Shown here one piece after another: positions 43,201 to 55,260 of a DNA stretch of 64,000 nt. A program made the position numbers and the translations under genes. The stretch is taken from contig CM061247.1 in the NCBI GenBank assembly GCA_022605425.2, positions 442,001-506,000 of the forward strand, given 5' to 3'. The number at the start of each line of letters is the position of its first letter. The first letter of the stretch is position 1. The notes beneath the pieces are model-generated. The model worked only from the letters and a program-made list of their open reading frames with translations. It was not told the DNA's origin and made no database searches. Source of the stretch: Hamiltosporidium tvaerminnensis (taxonomy: Eukaryota; Microsporidia; Dubosqiidae).

Positions 43201-45999
43201 AGAGAAATATTTTACTTCGTTTTCGAAATACTGGATATTAATATTAATATATTGTGTATGAACGATAAATCAAAATCATCTTTATACAAGGAATTAATTT
43301 GCAATGTGCAAGGAATTTTTTCATTCTGAAGAATAGATAGTTTTGATACTTTATTAGAAACAAGTGCAAACAAAGTTTAAGACTAGGTCCCACGCTGTAG
43401 TTGATCTGGGTCTAAAATTGAATGTGAATCTGACATTTGCAAGGGTAGTGAATAAAAAAAAGCTATGTAGCTCGATATGCCAGCAAAGTAGAAGCTGCTT
43501 TAATATTTAACATCTTATATTCAACATTATGTCTTTATGCATATATTTGTTTGTATCACCTATTATTTATACTTATTTAATTCCATATAATGTCTTATTG
43601 TTGTTTATGTAGAGAAATAATACACTTTTTCACAAATTGCACGTTTCATTCCCAGTATTATTCATAATTCCTCAGCGAATTTGTGGCTTCTATGTAATTT
43701 ATAGCCTTTTTCATCTCGTTGAATATATTTTAAATCACTGGATTGTTAATTACTGCCTAATTCGTTTCATACCAGCAAAGAATAGCAAGAAAAACGACTT
43801 CCGTTCAATTTTTTGCTGATATAAAATATGAATGTTTCAAATAGTAGCCATAACACCTGATTTGCAAATTATTCCACTATTATGCTGAATTTTCATTTAT
43901 TCGATAAGATAAAAAAGAGTTTTAACATTGCATATTGTCTTATCAGTGCAAGATGCAGCTTACTCGTACCCACCTTAGCTCAAAACTTCATAAATTGATA
44001 CTTAGCTCCTTAAAATCTACTAAATATATGCGTTTTTTTAATTTTAAGAACATATATCCATTTTATTTGTGCTGAATACGTGTATAACTTCATTACCCAG
44101 TTACTTTTTATAAAGCGGACATTTATTTTAGTTTTCACGGATTTTGCTTGAATAAATAAATATATTCGGTTGTAATTATTAATATTTATATTGAAAAAAC
44201 ATAATTATTAAAATTATGGTTTTGATAAAAAAAATACATATAATATTCGTAATTTTCCATATTTAGACATATTTAATTTAATAATGTATTTTAATATTGA
44301 ATTGGAAATAAAAAAATATTTCGAGCAAGGATAATGTGGGTCGGCGTGATTAATATTTTTCTTTTCTTCTCTTAGATTGTCTAAGAAAATGTAAAGAAAT
44401 TTAAAGATGAAAGCAAAACAAGATGGAAAATGATAAAATAATCAATCGTGCACCATTTGGACTTCTTCTGGGCAAAAACTTAGCAAGAAACTGATATAAC
44501 AAAAGAATAAATCCGAAAATATCACCAATTGAATATTTATACAAGGAAATATAGGAAAGATAATTCCATTCAGTGTTATATAAGGCTTGAAAAAAATGGT
44601 ATTAAATCTGTTTATTATTTATCGACATGATGATGAAATATTATATTCTCTTAAAAATGTGCTTTAAACTTAAGCTCTTATATTGGAAGAATTATAAAAT
44701 AAGGTCTGTATAAACAAAACTAATCATGATAAATATCACTAGTAAATAAACTTCTTATACCCAACAGAAAACTAGACATTTTCTACACAACTCTTTCGTT
44801 CCTTTAAACCAATGTATTGTTCTCCTCCCGATATTATATTTCTACCCGTTGAAATCCAATTTCTTAACATTTGTTTTATATAAAAATAGAATAATTACAT
44901 ATCAATATAGATTACAAAATATATTTACATCTTTATACTTGATGATTTTGCAGTTTTAGATTTTTTTATTTTTGCTAGTGTCTGCAAAGAGGAAAGTATT
45001 TTTATTTAGGATATTAGACTAACAAAAAAATACAGTATAAAATTAGCTAAATGCGTTAAATATCTCTGATCCTTTTTGAGTTGGAATTTATATTTCTAAA
45101 AGCATATAGGACAGCAACAGAATGAAGGTAAGCTTAAAATCAAAATGAATAAGATGTCTTGATGAAACATTTAAAAATCGAAAGTATCTAGAAATGTATA
45201 GAGCCTATAAAATACGTCACTCAAAAGGATTTAATTGTTTAATTCTCAATTTAATTTAAACATATAAAAAACATTTTCGAGGTCTTAAAAAGAATTATAG
45301 GACCCTATAATATATTAAATATTTATTAAAATTTCTGTTTGGAACATTAGTGTCCTGATGGAAATATAAATCATAACAGTAAATATTTTCAGAAATTACT
45401 TCTTAAAGGGCTTTTGACTAGCTTAAGTATTTAGAAAATACGGTTAGATTTATACTTTCACCAATGCAAAGCCAAGTAGAACCGTTATAAAGAAAAAAAT
45501 ATATTTCTTGGAAAAATCAAAAACAGAAAGCAAATATGAGATTAGAATCTTAACAATAGTTTATATGCCTATATATAACATTAATTTTGCAACAATAGAT
45601 TTCCTTTATTCCTCAAAATATCAAATTTTACTAGTATATTTCTGCAGGCTCTATAAGAGAAAGCGAAGCATGTGATGATGCTTTTTTAAAGTTGTTTTTG
45701 TTTCTGCAAAAGAGAATAACCTGCGAAAGATATTTAGTAAGCTTCGAAATTGCTTCAAATGTACAAGAAGAAACAATTGAATTAGTAAAATCTATATCAC
45801 CATAACAATTTAAATATTGAGAATTTTAAAAAAATTCTGAAATCGTTGCTATAATCATTTAAATCACTGTCTTCAAATTAAGGCTCGCGGTAAAACTTTA
45901 TCCAGCTCGTTCGGTAATATATTCTATTTGACACGGTTTTTTTTGTAGAGAGGTGTCTTCAATAAGAAAAAAATTAAAAAAAAGTTATATTTAAAAAAC
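40263..45999. other. 5.7-kb gene-free stretch of worn sequence
   Basis: No frame longer than 82 codons (43013-43261, +, Lys/Asn/Ser-rich, unrecognised; and 60 codons at 43637-43819). GC is uneven: patches near 40380-40600, 40800-41100, 41640-41900, 42500-42600 and 43380-43500 are less AT-rich and likely derive from old mobile elements. I could not read a domain in any of them. Confidence 0.45.
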
Positions 46000-46650
46000 A
46001 CATTTTAAAAAGCTGTGGCGATTGTCATATTTGTTTTCATGACATTAATGCAGTCCTAGGTTTAACAGTAATAATTGCATTCCACCTCCAACACCCAATC
46101 GGTGCAACCTAAGTATTTACATCTCAAAGCCTTTCATCAACATGTATTAATAACACTATTAATGTGCGAGCCAGTTGCTTGATTTTAGTTAATGTCTGTT
46201 GCATCGAGTGTGATCGTAAGGCAAAACCTACACTAAGTGCCTCAATACTATGCCGCGTCTTCAATTACTCTATATTTTGCGAATCTAAAAAACATCCCAC
46301 TAATATATATTTCGCTGATTTACATGAAATCAACCTATACAGTAAAATGTTATACCAACTGGTATAACTTGCTCTTTGGTTTCAAAGAGTCTTGTTTTTG
46401 TATCACATAGGTTCTAAGGCTTCTAGCCCGAGTGAGCAACTCTAGGTTTCTATATATTCTCATGGTAATTACCTAAGGTTTAAATATGTAGGAGACTTAG
46501 TTAAATAAAAACTACAAAATTGATTTATAAAAAAGTTTTAAATCCTTAGATCTTCTTTTTCTCATACAAAATTCTATCGGAAAATCGGAGAAACAGTGTG
46601 ATTTATCCACTCCCCCAAAAAAAGAAAAGAAACAATGATTCCATACAATA
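46000..46650 (+). repeat. ~730-bp dispersed repeat, copy C (diverged)
   Basis: Same order as copies A and D: ATGACATTAATGCAGTCCTAGG, CATCTCAAAGCCTTTCATCAAC, GTTAATGTCTGTTGCATCGAGTGTGATCG, CGAGTGAGCAACTCTAGGTTTC and TCTACAAATT-like blocks, with many substitutions and small indels. The right end is lost or unrecognisable. Confidence 0.8.
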
Positions 46651-47506
46651 ACTGAAAATTTCACTGCTGGACAGATAGTCTTAATTTGGTGATTTTATTT
46701 CCACAAATAAGCGATTAAAAAAGAGATTTCGGACAAATACTCAGGAAGATTCAGCAAATTTTTATAAATAGGAAAACAATATTAACAATTTCGAATAATC
46801 AAAAATTTCCAAGGTTCATATTATATTGTTTCTACCGAAAACTTAGAAAATGATTTGGCTATATAATTCTGAATTATTTATGGATATACTATTGAACTTT
46901 TTTCTTGTGTAAAAATGGAATGGCATTATACCAATATTATAAGATCTACCTTACAAAATTTGAATTACCAGCTAAAATAGAACGTATTTTTCGACATAAG
47001 TCTAAAAATGACATTATAATTATCATTTGGTCTAAATTTAGATTAAACCCAAGATTAAGCCCCAAGGAATCATAATAACATCCTAGGTGTCTTTAAATGA
47101 ACCTTAGTATACAAATAACTTATACATTTCTCGACTATATATTTCAAATTGTTGAAAATTTCATTCGCGAAAATTTTGGAATAAATGTGTGAATGTAAAT
47201 AAGATACAGAAGGAAATTAATTAAATTATAACATGGAAGAAGACGTAGGACTAATTAAAGTTTGAATATGATGCAATTAAAAAATAAATCAATGGTTTGA
47301 ATTTTGTATAAATTCAATTATTCAAACCTTTTAAAGCAAAATTGATGTCTAAAAGCCGAAATTAAAGGATAATAGAATAAATATGAAATTTATTTTTGCA
47401 ATTGTTATATATCTTTTTTAATTCAAGGACGATATGCAAGAAATATAGTTAAATATGTTATCAAAAATATGGGTTTTGGTATGTAGTATATATCTCATTG
47501 TTTGAT
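46651..47506. other. Gene-free stretch
   Basis: AT-rich spacer 3' of the PDE gene. Nothing recognised. Confidence 0.5.
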
Positions 47507-48979
47507 TCAGTTCAAAAAATAATGATTGAGCATGTTATTTTTGAAATAAAAGTAGCATTTATTTGCATTTTTGTAAAGAAATTCGAATTTTTCATCATAG
47601 AATCCCATCATTTTGCATACAGGGAAAACATAATTATCAAAAAAAAACATTTCATCCGAACATTTGAAAGAGAGTTTATCAAGGTTATTTGTTAAAAAAG
47701 CTTCATGTTTTAATTCTTGGAGTAACATTTTGAGGCAATATAAACAACTACCGGTGTCTTTCATTGTAGCAGAAATGTCTGCTATTTTAATTATCATAAA
47801 CATATCAAAGATACTGAATTTTTCAAAATTTTTGATATTTTTTTTTAAAAATAGATTGTAAATTTCAAAATGTTTAAGGATTTTGCTTTTGTTACAAATA
47901 TACGCATTCAATTTTTCGATTACAAATTTTCTTGCTGTTTTACGAATTTCATGCTGTAATTTAAAATATTTTTTTATTTCCTTGATAACGTTTAAATATA
48001 TAGTAAAAATTGGTATTTCGAAATTCTTTTGCTTCAATTTACAAACCTGACAAATTTTTTTGTAATAATATCTTCTTTTCTTATAATGCCCATCTCGTTT
48101 GGTATGTGTTTTAGCAAGCAATTTTTCACTTTCTAGATTCCGTTTTTTAGAATTGGATTTTAAGTACAAATCAATAGCTTGAATTCCAATTCTTTGGTTT
48201 GAATAATTTAGACAATTTAAATTTTTACTATTTTTAGATATAATGATTTCCGTTTTAAGACATTCATTATCTTTTTTGCAATTTTTATCCAACCTGGAAA
48301 AAAAGAAATCGTGATGATGGCAAATAAACATATTTATGTATTTTTCTTGTTCTAAAATATCCGTAGATAAAATAAGTTGTTGGATATAAAAATTTATTTC
48401 ATTCCTTTCTTCGATTTTCAAATTTCTAAGAATATTACACTCATATGTATTTAAAATAAGATTGGATATAAAGCAATGAATTCTTTCACACAAAGAAGAT
48501 CTATCAAATTTATCTGTAAAATATTTTTGACTGCTTAAATATTTTGTTGAAAGACCCAAATGCCCAATGTCATGCAATAATGCAGATACTAAGATTATCA
48601 AGGCCGTCTTTTGATTTATATTATCTATTTTTTTTAGCAAGTAATATGAGGAAATAAAAACATCAATAATATGATCTTCATTATGATATGCATTGGGCCC
48701 ATAGTAATAAAAAACCGTATTTATAAAAACTGAAAGATCTTTATTAGTTATTTTCAAGTATTTTAAAATGTTCATTGACTCAAATATATAAATAATAAGT
48801 TTGTTCTTTTTAAAAAGTTTACTTTTCAAATATGAAATATTCCATATATTTAAGTATCTTTTAAATTCATAAATATCATCATCGTTAATCTCTAAGTCTA
48901 TATCAGATTTTTGGTAAACAATATTTTTTGTATCAAGCACTTGATATATTCTGCTTCTAAATAATTCGTATGTATTCAT
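47507..48979 (-). CDS. 3',5'-cyclic nucleotide phosphodiesterase (PDEase I family)
   Basis: 490 residues. The class I PDE metal-binding histidine/aspartate set is present in order: YHNEDHIIDV (98-107; His99, His103), ALLHDIGHLGLS (133-144; His136, Asp137), STDIL (205-209) and IADISATMK (399-407; Asp401). This predicts hydrolysis of cAMP or cGMP to the 5'-monophosphate. A lysine-rich, poorly conserved stretch of about 100 residues (about 225-325, including KKRRYYYKK) is inserted between the third and last motifs. The N-terminal ~60 residues show no regulatory GAF or UCR domain. A CCC motif lies 9-13 nt upstream of the ATG (48989-48991 as GGG on +). Substrate choice cannot be read from the sequence. 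An intact PDE implies cyclic-nucleotide signalling is retained in this reduced parasite. Confidence 0.87.
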   Translation of the reverse strand: MNTYELFRSRIYQVLDTKNIVYQKSDIDLEINDDDIYEFKRYLNIWNISYLKSKLFKKNKLIIYIFESMNILKYLKITNKDLSVFINTVFYYYGPNAYHNEDHIIDVFISSYYLLKKIDNINQKTALIILVSALLHDIGHLGLSTKYLSSQKYFTDKFDRSSLCERIHCFISNLILNTYECNILRNLKIEERNEINFYIQQLILSTDILEQEKYINMFICHHHDFFFSRLDKNCKKDNECLKTEIIISKNSKNLNCLNYSNQRIGIQAIDLYLKSNSKKRNLESEKLLAKTHTKRDGHYKKRRYYYKKICQVCKLKQKNFEIPIFTIYLNVIKEIKKYFKLQHEIRKTARKFVIEKLNAYICNKSKILKHFEIYNLFLKKNIKNFEKFSIFDMFMIIKIADISATMKDTGSCLYCLKMLLQELKHEAFLTNNLDKLSFKCSDEMFFFDNYVFPVCKMMGFYDEKFEFLYKNANKCYFYFKNNMLNHYFLN

Positions 48980-49199
48980 GGTAAATAAGGGCGGTTTTTT
49001 TATTTTTAATATATTTTATCATATATAATTTAGCATGCCTTTTTATTATTATGATTAATAATCAATATAAAAAATTAATTTAAATGATAAAAAACTTGTC
49101 TAATAAGTATTATCATATTGTTTTAATCTAAGTGATATTAAATTCGATTTTATGAGTTTATATAATTACGAAATAAAAATGTTTTTTGAATAAATATTA
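48980..49199. promoter_or_regulatory. Upstream region of the PDE gene
   Basis: AT-rich leader with the CCC motif near the start codon. No other element recognised. Confidence 0.3.
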
Positions 49200-50070
49200 T
49201 ATCTAAAATGGATATGAAAAAAAAATAGAAATATAAATTTAGAAGATAAACTATATATTATCATTATAGATCTGAAATTAAATGAGATAACGATTTTGAG
49301 ATTTAATTAATTCACAAGACTTTCTTGTGATACTAAAAAAAGAACTTAAGAAGTAAGACATTTCGGCAAAGGGTTGAATTCAATTAGAAGGTGCAATATA
49401 CATAAAATCTCTTATATGATAATCTAGATCATATGTTACAAAACGCCATAAAACTCATCTTTATGAACTGTAGGTACCAATAAGAATAGAGGCTTAAGAA
49501 AATTCATAGTACTAAAAAAGACAGTCAAATTATTTAAATCAAAAGATAAGATTAAATTCAGAACAAAATACTAGATATAGCTTGGAAATGGCATTTAAAA
49601 TGTAAAAAAAAAAGCATAGAAAATTATACAGCCTATTTCTATTTTGGTGAAATAAAAACGAAATCGGAGTGGTAAATAATAGAGACCCAGAATACTAAGC
49701 CATAGATTGTAGAAAAACTGATCGAAATCAAAGTATCAATGGTAAATATAGAGAGAATTAAATATCAAGGATTTTAAGAGGAAACATTGAAATAGGTATA
49801 GATCGACCTAAAAATCAATCAAATAACCCGTATTAATTATATTAAAAAAAACTTCAAATAAAAAATTTTTCAAAATAAATTCCCGGTGAAAATTTGTTTT
49901 TGAATGAAAACACTTTATTTAGTTGTAAATAGAGGAACCGAAAAGAGACATAAATGAAAATTCGGATTTAGAAAGAGAAAATACAGTGGTACATGAAGTA
50001 GAAGAAAATATAAAAAAGAAAGAAAATGTTTTTAACTCATAAATTTATTAAAATATTTAATTCAGTTGAT
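49200..50070 (+). pseudogene. Decayed copy of the RLE-type LINE, + strand
   Basis: The only + oriented copy. Matching blocks to the sense of the 31.4-kb element: ATTCACAAGACTTTCTTGTG (49308-), AGAACTTAAGAAGTAAGAC, CATATGTTACAAAACGCCAT (49430-) followed by AAAACTCATCTTTATGAACTG, and AAAAAGACAGTCAAATTATTT (49510-). The last codons EPKRDINENSDLERENTVV then HEVEENI (49934-50010) are very close to the C-terminus of the 9.6-kb copy. Stops and indels throughout. Confidence 0.82.
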
Positions 50071-50424
50071 CCTAATACATTAATTGTCAAGGAAGTATAA
50101 TATTTTTAATAATTATTTGCTAATTTCATTCTGTTCATACCTTTGTTAAAAAATCTTGAATTAATTTTTCTATAAATTTTGCTTGCTTATAAAAAATATA
50201 AATAAGAACCAACTTAAAACAAAATATTATCCTTCTTATAATCATTAATTCCTCCAAATTTATCTCTTTATAGATATTTTAGAAATCTGAATATAATTAA
50301 TGACTAAAAATGAATTATAAAACAATAAATATTGATTTAAAAGATTAAAATAGGCTGAATAATCCCAAAAAAGTTACAAAGATTATAAAATTTCAATTAT
50401 AAAAAGTTAAAAACTATAAAAGAT
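50071..50424. other. Gene-free spacer
   Basis: AT-rich sequence 3' of NOG2. Nothing recognised. Confidence 0.5.
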
Positions 50425-51679
50425 TTAATCTTCTTCTGGTTTATTAAAATATGATATTCTACCTCGAGTCCAATCATAAAGAATCATTTTTGCAACTTCT
50501 TTCCTATTATAAACACCACCTTTGCTTAGTTTCCCATATTTGACACATAATTTATCAATAAGATCATCAGAATTTTGAAAGGTAACTTTATATTTATTTT
50601 CTATTCCTTCTCTACCTTTGGAAATAATTTCATTTAAATATTCTTCTGGTTCTTCTATCATTTCAATTCTAACCCCACCCTTCAAAACACTATCATCACC
50701 TCTTGGAACTATACCTGGGCAATCTATTAAATATATTCTACGCATAATTCGCACATATTGCCATACTTTGGTTTCTCCTGGAACCGGTGCTACTTTACAA
50801 ACCAACTTGTTTCGCAGACTATTAATTATACTACTTTTACCTACATTAGGATATCCAATAAATCCAACAGAAATTTGTTTTTTATTTTTGTAAAGTTTTG
50901 AATATTGTCGAAGCAATGAAATAAGCGATTCTTTTCCAAATGATTTTTCTATTGAAAATGAAGAATATGCAACAGTTGGATTATTAACACTAAGTTTTCT
51001 AAGCCAAGAAGCCGTGACACTTGTAGGAATAAGATCGGTTTTGTTTAAAAGAAAAATCACCTGTTTGCTTGAAAAATGCAGTTTTAGAGTTTCCATGAAA
51101 GAGTCACACATTGTTCCCATCGGATCACGAGCATCCAAAACATGAATAAGTATGTCAGAACTGTCAACAACCTTGTATAGCTCGTTGAAAATACGTTTGC
51201 TATTTCCCTTTCCCGCTTTAGATTCACTCTCATTTTTTTCATTTTTTTCTTTCATTTTTTTGTAACAATTTTTTCAATTCTTCAATTGATTTATTGCAAA
51301 ATGTAGAATTTTTTACGTTAAAATTGGAATCCACATTATATTTTTTCTTGGTAATACGCTCATTTAACAAACTAAATGGTATTTTTCCTTTTTCTAGTAA
51401 AACATTGTAAGGATTTAATTTTTGCACACAATTTTCATAAACTTGTAGTTCTTGTTTAGTAACTACTCGTGTAGCTTTAAACCATTTGGTATCTGGCGGT
51501 ATTTTAGATTGATTATTACGAGTAGTCTTTTGAAATTCTGCTTCTTTAATTATTTCTCCTTTTCTATTTCTTTTTGGCCGTCCAGATATCAACATATGAA
51601 GATTTTTTGATTTAGATTTATCTTTAACATGCATGGGTCTATAAACGAGTTCTTGCTTATATTTCTTAAAATAAAACAT
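50425..51679 (-). CDS. NOG2: Nucleolar GTP-binding protein 2 (NOG2/NUG2), frame broken by one base
   Basis: Two overlapping frames together encode NOG2, a circularly permuted GTPase required for late nuclear 60S assembly. Frame 1 (51679-51239, 146 aa) is the NGP1NT domain (RNRKGEIIKEAEF, then DTKWFKATRVVTKQEL and NPYNVLLEKGKIPFSLL). Frame 2 (from 51255 to 50425, 276 aa) carries the G motifs in permuted order: DARDP (41-45), NKTDL (71-75), GYPNVGKSS (134-142), GET (160-162) and DCPGI (178-182), then DWTRGRISYF (261-270). The frames overlap by 17 nt in a tract with three A7 runs (51232-51261). Removing one base, or a +1 shift at AAA-TGA, would give one 417-residue protein of normal architecture. 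Either sequencing error, true mutation or recoding. No CCC motif; the upstream region is duplicated. Confidence 0.9.
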
Positions 51680-51835
51680 TTATTTTAGAATTTTTTCAAA
51701 AAATAAGAGTAATTTTTTTATCAGTGTCTAATAGAAAATTGTTAAAATAAAACATTTATTTTAGAATTTTTATAAAAAAATACGAGTAATTTTTTTTATG
51801 AGTGTCTAATAGAAAATTGTTAAAATAAAAGAAAA
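51668..51835. repeat. 76-bp tandem duplication spanning the NOG2 start
   Basis: Units begin AAAATAAAACATTTATTTTA at 51668 and 51744, with a partial third at 51822. Each contains GTGTCTAATAGAAAATTGTT. The unit includes the NOG2 ATG and first four codons, so a second ATG with the same four codons lies 76 bp upstream and would open a ~19-codon upstream ORF. Confidence 0.9.
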
Positions 51836-52932
51836 TATTTATAAAACGTTGAAAAAATATTTTAAATTGTGAAAAAAAAAATTGTTTTTTTATTTTAAAA
51901 ATTTATTTAAAACAAAAATACTTTGTCTTAAGAAGTTGAGTAATAGTAAAAAAATGGTTAAGATAAACGAATTGATTTGTATGTAATATTCTGTTTAGTA
52001 TATTCCTTATGATTTGGAAAGTGAGTTTTTATTAAAACTAAAAATTGTCCATAATAAAATAAAGCAAGAAGCTTCAATTAAGATATATCAAAGCGTTTGA
52101 CAATACATAGTCTGTGTAATTTGTTGAAAAATCTAAGTACAAGGATAGTACAATTCTATAAATATTGATTTTTTTTCTTTATACTCTTGCCTGTTTAAAA
52201 TTTTATTTTATATCTTGGACTAAACGAAAATAGTATCAAAATTTGATGTTGAAAATACTATAATCTAACATGTATTTTAATTGTATAACTCTGCGTTTAT
52301 ATTTTTAATATCTTGTTGATGAGCATCGGTTTATGGAATAGATTCTTACTTTTTTTTAGTATTAAAGTGCAATCTATAAAGTTTTAATAAACCTTTCCAT
52401 ATTTTACACTTTTTTTATTCGATTTGTTTTTAAGTTGTATTTAGCCTAAAAATTTTATTATAACACTTATTTTCTATGATATACTCTCTGTTAAATAGTT
52501 AGTGTATAATTATTGTATATTGACAGAAGATGTATTAAATACTCTAAAATAAGATATATAAATGTTATTTTATTAATATTGCACACTTTAAATAAAAGTA
52601 AATGACTTATTTTAATGGTGTGGTTATACCTTTGATAATATACAATAATTTATTAAAAAAAATTGCTAAAATATAATTAACTTTATATTTAAACTACAAC
52701 GGTTACTATCGTTTTATTTGCTAGTCTTTATTCGAATACTTTTCATTTTGTTTTATATATTTGCTAAAATACTAAATATTTTTCCAAAAATATAGAATTG
52801 CTTGGCTTAAAACATCGCTATCTTTTATAATTTAATTATTTTTTTTATTAATATTTTCTTCTTGTAAAATAACGACTTCTTTGGAACTTATCTGATAGTC
52901 TTTTTTATTTTTATTGATAAGGATATTATATA
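51836..52932. other. Gene-free AT-rich stretch
   Basis: Upstream of NOG2. No frame of note, nothing recognised. Confidence 0.5.
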
Positions 52933-53078
52933 GATTAGAAATTTCTAAGGAAGTGATGCAACAAGTTTTAATTCATTAAATATGATATCAAGTCTGGTTT
53001 TTTAAGATTAGAAATTTCTAAGGAAGTGATGTAACAAGTTTTAATTCATTAAATATGATATCAAGTCTGGTTTTTTTA
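52933..53078. repeat. Tandem duplication, 73-bp unit x2
   Basis: GATTAGAAATTTCTAAGGAA starts at 52933 and again at 53006. The copies differ by one C/T change (GATGCAACAA versus GATGTAACAA), so the duplication is recent. Confidence 0.95.
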
Positions 53079-54639
53079 AATATAATTTATTTTAACCTAT
53101 GAAACTGATTTATATCAGTTTTTTTCAAATTATTTTTTTACAGTGGTGTGAATTATTTATTTTGCACCTCTTAGGTTTATTTTTTCTTTTGAATTTATAT
53201 ATTATTTATGATACTGAATACATTGATCAGCTTTTGTTATTTTTATGTATTCTGTCATGTTTAAATGCTCATTTTTGGTTTTAAAATTAACCGAAAATTT
53301 TATTCGGAACGTAATTTAAGAAAAACAACCATATTTTGTTTAGATATGTGAATGAACGTTAAAATTTTTATTGGATTTTAATTATTATTTATAGGATATA
53401 TTAGTGTGTGAAAATTGAAAGATATAATTTAAGAATTCGATTTTTAGAGTAAAACCCAAATGAATTCACTTAAAGGGAACTTGATAATAAAAATAATTTT
53501 AAATAAATAAAAATTTGATAATTTCATTGTACAAAAATAATTTAAAAATGTGTAAATATATTGGCGGTTTGTTTAGGTTTGGTAATTAGTCAAACAAAAT
53601 CATAAATAGCAGAATATCTTTATTCTTTATTCTTTATTTTCATAAATTAGTTTTATATGACTTATGTTATCAGCTCAGTATTACAAATTTATCTTATGAA
53701 TGAAAAAAAAATATTAACATCTGAAATCAAAATCGAAGCTATCAACATATAATCTCTTATTCTACTCGAACGCTTAAAATCATTATTTGATTTTAACAAC
53801 TTGAAAATTATTGTGTAATTAATTGTATCATATAATTTATTGTCTTGTAGTAACAAGATAGAATCCAAAAGATTGTATGGTATATAATATATTTTAAATA
53901 CTTAAGCTTAATTAAAATATTGTAAATGCAAATAAATAATAAACATAAATTCATATTTACTAAAGTTATACTTATTTTGACAGCTGTATAGCAAATATTT
54001 CAAGAAAAGTGTTTGGAAATATATTTTATTTTCTTAACTCAAAAAACGATTGTACATTACCGATGTATTCTACTAATTTTCAAATAAAAGTTTCATTTAT
54101 TTTATTATATAAATAAGAATTATATCATTAAATCAGTAAAATGTAATTTATAGTCCTATATTTTAATTAAGCTAATATCTCTATGAATACAACTTATGAT
54201 CTCATCATATGAAAAGCTTGTAACTTAATCTTTTTTTCTTGACTTTAACAGAAAAAGGATCGATCCTTATTGTCTTTGCTATGATTCGATCAAATATGTT
54301 TGTGTTTTTTTATTTCTTGAAAATTTATGCTACAATTGTTTTTTTTCTATTATAACTTAGAATAAACTTTTATTTTGACTGTTTTACTATCGTTAAAGCT
54401 AAATCACGATTGGGTGATATTTATAGCTATTGCTTTTCAAGCGTTGCTCTTTTTGCTGTCAGTCCTTTTTAGGTTAAATCGTCAATTCGGAACCAAACCT
54501 CGTAATAAACTAAAATATCTGAAATATTTCAATGTTTATAATCTAGGTATCTATTTTAGTGTTTGCGGTTGTGGCCCTATAAAGCTGTATTAAGATATAC
54601 ACTAGTTTTTATTTAATATATCTACCATATTTTAAAAAA
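53079..54639. other. Gene-free AT-rich stretch
   Basis: A 61-codon frame at 53099-53284 (Phe/Leu/Ile-rich) and a 72-codon frame at 54375-54593 (two hydrophobic segments) match nothing and lack a CCC signal. I see no gene. Confidence 0.45.
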
Positions 54640-55260
54640 TAACAGTTTTTATTTGTTTTAATTATTATACACGGCTTAAACTATAACATGGATAACAGAT
54701 TCCTCGAACTCCATAAGCATTCTTTTGATAGCTAGATTCCAAATTTTTTTATCCAGAGAGAACTTAGAACTCCTTAAATAAGTGACTTGGGCCCCTAAGT
54801 TTGTTGATGTTTGTTGTTCGGGGTGTGATCGCGATCAGAAACTCTTTCTGATTCAACCAAGACAAGCAAAATGTTATTTTATCAAACTTTATGAACAGTA
54901 TAAAATTAATCCCATGATTTATTTCAGCGACTTAAAAAGGGTTCTCTTAGAAATTGCAGCCGTTCACCTATAGTAAAAGCTAGCATTCTAAGTATTATTG
55001 GATTTTCAAGGAACTTTTTGTATCTCATTGGCGATAAGTTTTTAGATCGAGTGAATAAAGCCAAGTTTTATAGCCTTAACATAGCAATTAACTCAAGTTC
55101 AGTCGTGTTTCTTAATCTAGTCACCTTAAAAATATAGAAAAACATTGCAGAAAAATCTTTACTATTTTGTAGACCTTCTCTTCATTTTGGAAATTCCCAA
55201 TTAAAGAGCGAAAATTTAATAGAGTTTTCATCTCGTAAAAAATGAAAACAAAGATCTTAC
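54640..55260 (+). repeat. ~730-bp dispersed repeat, old copy E
   Basis: GATGTTTGTTGTTCGGGGTG then TGATCGCGATCAGAAACTC (54807-) corresponds to GTTAATGTCCGTTGCATGGAGTGTGATCGAAGGCCGAA of copy D. GAGTGAATAAAGCCAAGTTT (55038-) corresponds to GAGTGAGCAAGGCTAGGTTT. Same orientation as A, C and D. Highly diverged; ends approximate. Confidence 0.65.

Noticed and set aside
43013-43261. 82-codon + frame rich in Lys, Asn, Ser and Arg
   Set aside because: Isolated in worn repeat sequence, no start signal, no family resemblance.
54375-54593. 72-codon + frame with two hydrophobic segments
   Set aside because: Hydrophobic content is typical of T-rich random sequence. No start signal and no neighbour support.
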